From an uncultured Clostridia bacterium (lineage in GTDB: Bacteria; Bacillota; Clostridia; TANB77; CAG-508): DNA of 6,498 nucleotides. The notes below the pieces were generated by a model that was not told the DNA's origin, made no database searches, and saw only the letters and a list, made by a program, of their open reading frames with translations. The translations under genes and the position numbers were made by a program. The stretch is from the NCBI GenBank assembly GCA_948528155.1, contig CAOSZT010000125.1:1-6498 (forward strand), in the 5' to 3' direction. This document shows positions 5,641-6,498 of this stretch, piece by piece. Every line of letters starts with the position of its first letter. Within the stretch, counting starts at the first letter, position 1.

Positions 5641-6333
5641 TTATTCTTCTCTTGGATCAATTTTCTTAACAGCTTCATCAAATCTTCCATATGTTCCAGA
5701 AGCTTTTTCTATTGCTTCTTGAGGATTAATTCCTTTTTTTATATTATCCATCATTTTTCCTAAATGAACATATTTATAACCAATAATTTCATCATTTTTA
5801 TCTAATCCTAATTCAACTATGTAACCTTCTGCTAAATTTAAGTATCTAGGTCCTTTTAATTTACTTGAATAAATTGTACCAACTTGACTTGTGTGTCCTT
5901 TTCCTAAATCTTCTAGTCCTGCTCCTACTGGAAGACCTCCTTCTGAAAATGCTGTTTGTGTTCTTCCATATACTATTTGTAAAAATAGTTCTCTCATTGC
6001 TGTGTTTATTGCATCACATACTAAATCTGTATTTAATGCTTCTAATATTGTTTTTCCTGTTAATATTTCTCCTGCCATTGCTGCTGAATGTGTCATTCCT
6101 GAACATCCTATTGTTTCTATTAGTGCTTCTTGAATTATTCCTTCTTTTACATTCAATGTTAATTTACATGCTCCTTGTTGTGGTGCACACCATCCTATAC
6201 CATGTGTTAATCCTGATATATCTTTTATATCTTTTGCTTTTACCCATTTTCCTTCCTCTGGGATTGGTGCTGGTCCATGGTCTACTCCTTTTGCTACTGT
6301 ACACATTCCTTCTAATTCTTTTGAATAAATCAT
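5641..6333 (-). CDS. NifU/IscU-like Fe-S cluster assembly scaffold protein
   Basis: This 230-residue cytoplasmic protein has a NifU-N/IscU-like core at about 45-135: ACKLTLNVKEG at 55-65, then ETIGCSGMTHSAAMAGEIL (73-91) and GKTILEAL (93-100), which parallel the IscU cysteine loops and the GKS-DEA segment. Scaffolds of this type assemble Fe-S clusters and pass them to apoproteins. Its five cysteines are 11, 49, 56, 77 and 106. The canonical ACGD motif and LPPVKxHC motif are absent, and about 90 extra residues follow the core, so it belongs to a divergent branch, the type often seen beside GGGtGRT genes. The ATG is supported by AAGGGAG (6343-6349) nine bases upstream. It is first in the apparent unit, preceded by a consensus -10. 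No SufS or NifS desulfurase gene is in the window. Confidence 0.85.
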   Translation of the reverse strand: MIYSKELEGMCTVAKGVDHGPAPIPEEGKWVKAKDIKDISGLTHGIGWCAPQQGACKLTLNVKEGIIQEALIETIGCSGMTHSAAMAGEILTGKTILEALNTDLVCDAINTAMRELFLQIVYGRTQTAFSEGGLPVGAGLEDLGKGHTSQVGTIYSSKLKGPRYLNLAEGYIVELGLDKNDEIIGYKYVHLGKMMDNIKKGINPQEAIEKASGTYGRFDEAVKKIDPREE

Positions 6334-6358
6334 ATTTTTTTGCTCCCTTCATTTTTTC

Positions 6359-6395
6359 ATTATAAATTTATTTTTTATTTAGAATTTCTTCTAAA
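6359..6395 (-). promoter_or_regulatory. Promoter with palindromic operator-like site for the NifU-like gene
   Basis: On the minus strand a perfect TATAAT (6359-6364) lies 25 bases before the NifU-like ATG, giving a leader of about 19 bases. There is no recognisable -35 at 17 bp (AAATTC at 6382-6387). Instead that position is covered by the palindrome TTTAGAA-tttc-TTCTAAA (6378-6395). A palindrome in place of a -35 fits control by a dimeric regulator, possibly an activator. It does not clearly match the Fur, PerR or IscR consensus, so the regulator is unknown. Confidence 0.5.
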
Positions 6396-6445
6396 CTTTA
6401 ATAACAATGTTTTTTAGAGGAAAAGAAAGACGTTTCTTACAAAGG

Positions 6446-6498
6446 AAAAAGGGAAAGAGGGACGTTCCTTAAAATCCCTGCTATAAGGGAAAAAGGGA
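6446..6498 (+). repeat. GC-rich repeat element, right copy (53-bp basic form)
   Basis: Read on the plus strand the element is purine-rich, with GGGAAAGAGGGACGTT followed by TCCCT and AGGGA blocks that can pair as AGGGA/TCCCT (12-base loop) or TCCCT/AGGGA (6-base loop). Its reverse complement matches the left-edge element over its whole length once 70 tandemly repeated bases are removed from the left copy, with 21 identical bases at 6446-6466. The two copies point outward from the gene cluster. It reaches the last base of the window and may continue beyond it. Confidence 0.8.

Noticed and set aside
6164..6352. 62-residue minus-strand frame overlapping the NifU-like start
   Set aside because: It is a shifted-frame shadow of the NifU-like gene, rich in Arg and Lys, and its start overlaps the real gene's ribosome site.
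5865..6365. Long leucine-rich open frame on the plus strand
   Set aside because: It is antisense to the NifU-like gene; AT-rich coding DNA read backwards gives Leu/Phe-rich frames, and there is no convincing ribosome site or recognisable domain. The same holds for the plus-strand frames at 704-1123, 1454-1726, 1981-2530, 3054-3248, 4183-4404, 4659-5069 and 5278-5505.
8..6498. Composite transposon or insertion sequence
   Set aside because: No transposase or integrase reading frame lies between the two repeats and no target-site duplication can be seen, so a mobile-element call is not supported.

Overview
The window is very AT-rich and every convincing gene lies on the minus strand, so transcription runs from high to low coordinates. 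Strong AGGAGG-type ribosome sites, AT-rich codon use and the gene content (a NifU-like scaffold next to a GGGtGRT-family protein, a MacB-type ABC exporter without an obvious outer-membrane partner) point to an anaerobic low-GC Firmicute, most likely a member of the Clostridia. No genus can be named from the sequence.

In transcription order: (1) 6446-6498 is a GC-rich repeat element at the right edge. (2) 6359-6395 is a promoter-like site with a consensus -10 and an 18-bp palindrome. (3) 5641-6333 is a NifU/IscU-like Fe-S scaffold with an extra C-terminal region. (4) 5518-5641 holds a roughly 120-bp gap with an inverted repeat and a possible internal promoter, leading to (5) 5090-5518, a DNPH1/Rcl-like nucleotide N-glycosidase relative. 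(6) 4088-5089 is a GGGtGRT-family protein of unknown function whose ATG follows the preceding stop directly. (7) 3613-4023 is a small membrane-anchored protein of unknown function, followed by a long hairpin terminator at 3524-3604. (8) A new promoter (3432-3460) leads to a NUDIX hydrolase (2815-3378). (9) 141-2744 is a fused ATPase-permease of the MacB/FtsX type. (10) 8-130 is a second, expanded copy of the GC-rich repeat element, inverted relative to the right-edge copy.

The centre of interest is the upstream transcription unit. The NifU-like/GGGtGRT pairing is a recurrent anaerobe gene pair whose biochemical role is not known to me. Here a small nucleotide-hydrolase-like gene is inserted between the two and is translationally abutted to GGGtGRT. 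Both that enzyme and the NifU-like protein depart from textbook active-site or ligand patterns. The downstream pair (NUDIX hydrolase and ABC exporter) looks like an independent transcription unit.

The second point of interest is the pair of repeats at the edges. The right copy is 53 bp. The left copy aligns to it end to end in inverted orientation (about 44 of 53 positions) but carries exactly 70 extra bases, two units of a 35-bp tandem repeat, and its G-rich strand contains a canonical G-quadruplex motif just downstream of the exporter's stop codon. No transposase, tRNA, rRNA or CRISPR array was seen. Coordinates, motif positions and identities were counted by eye.
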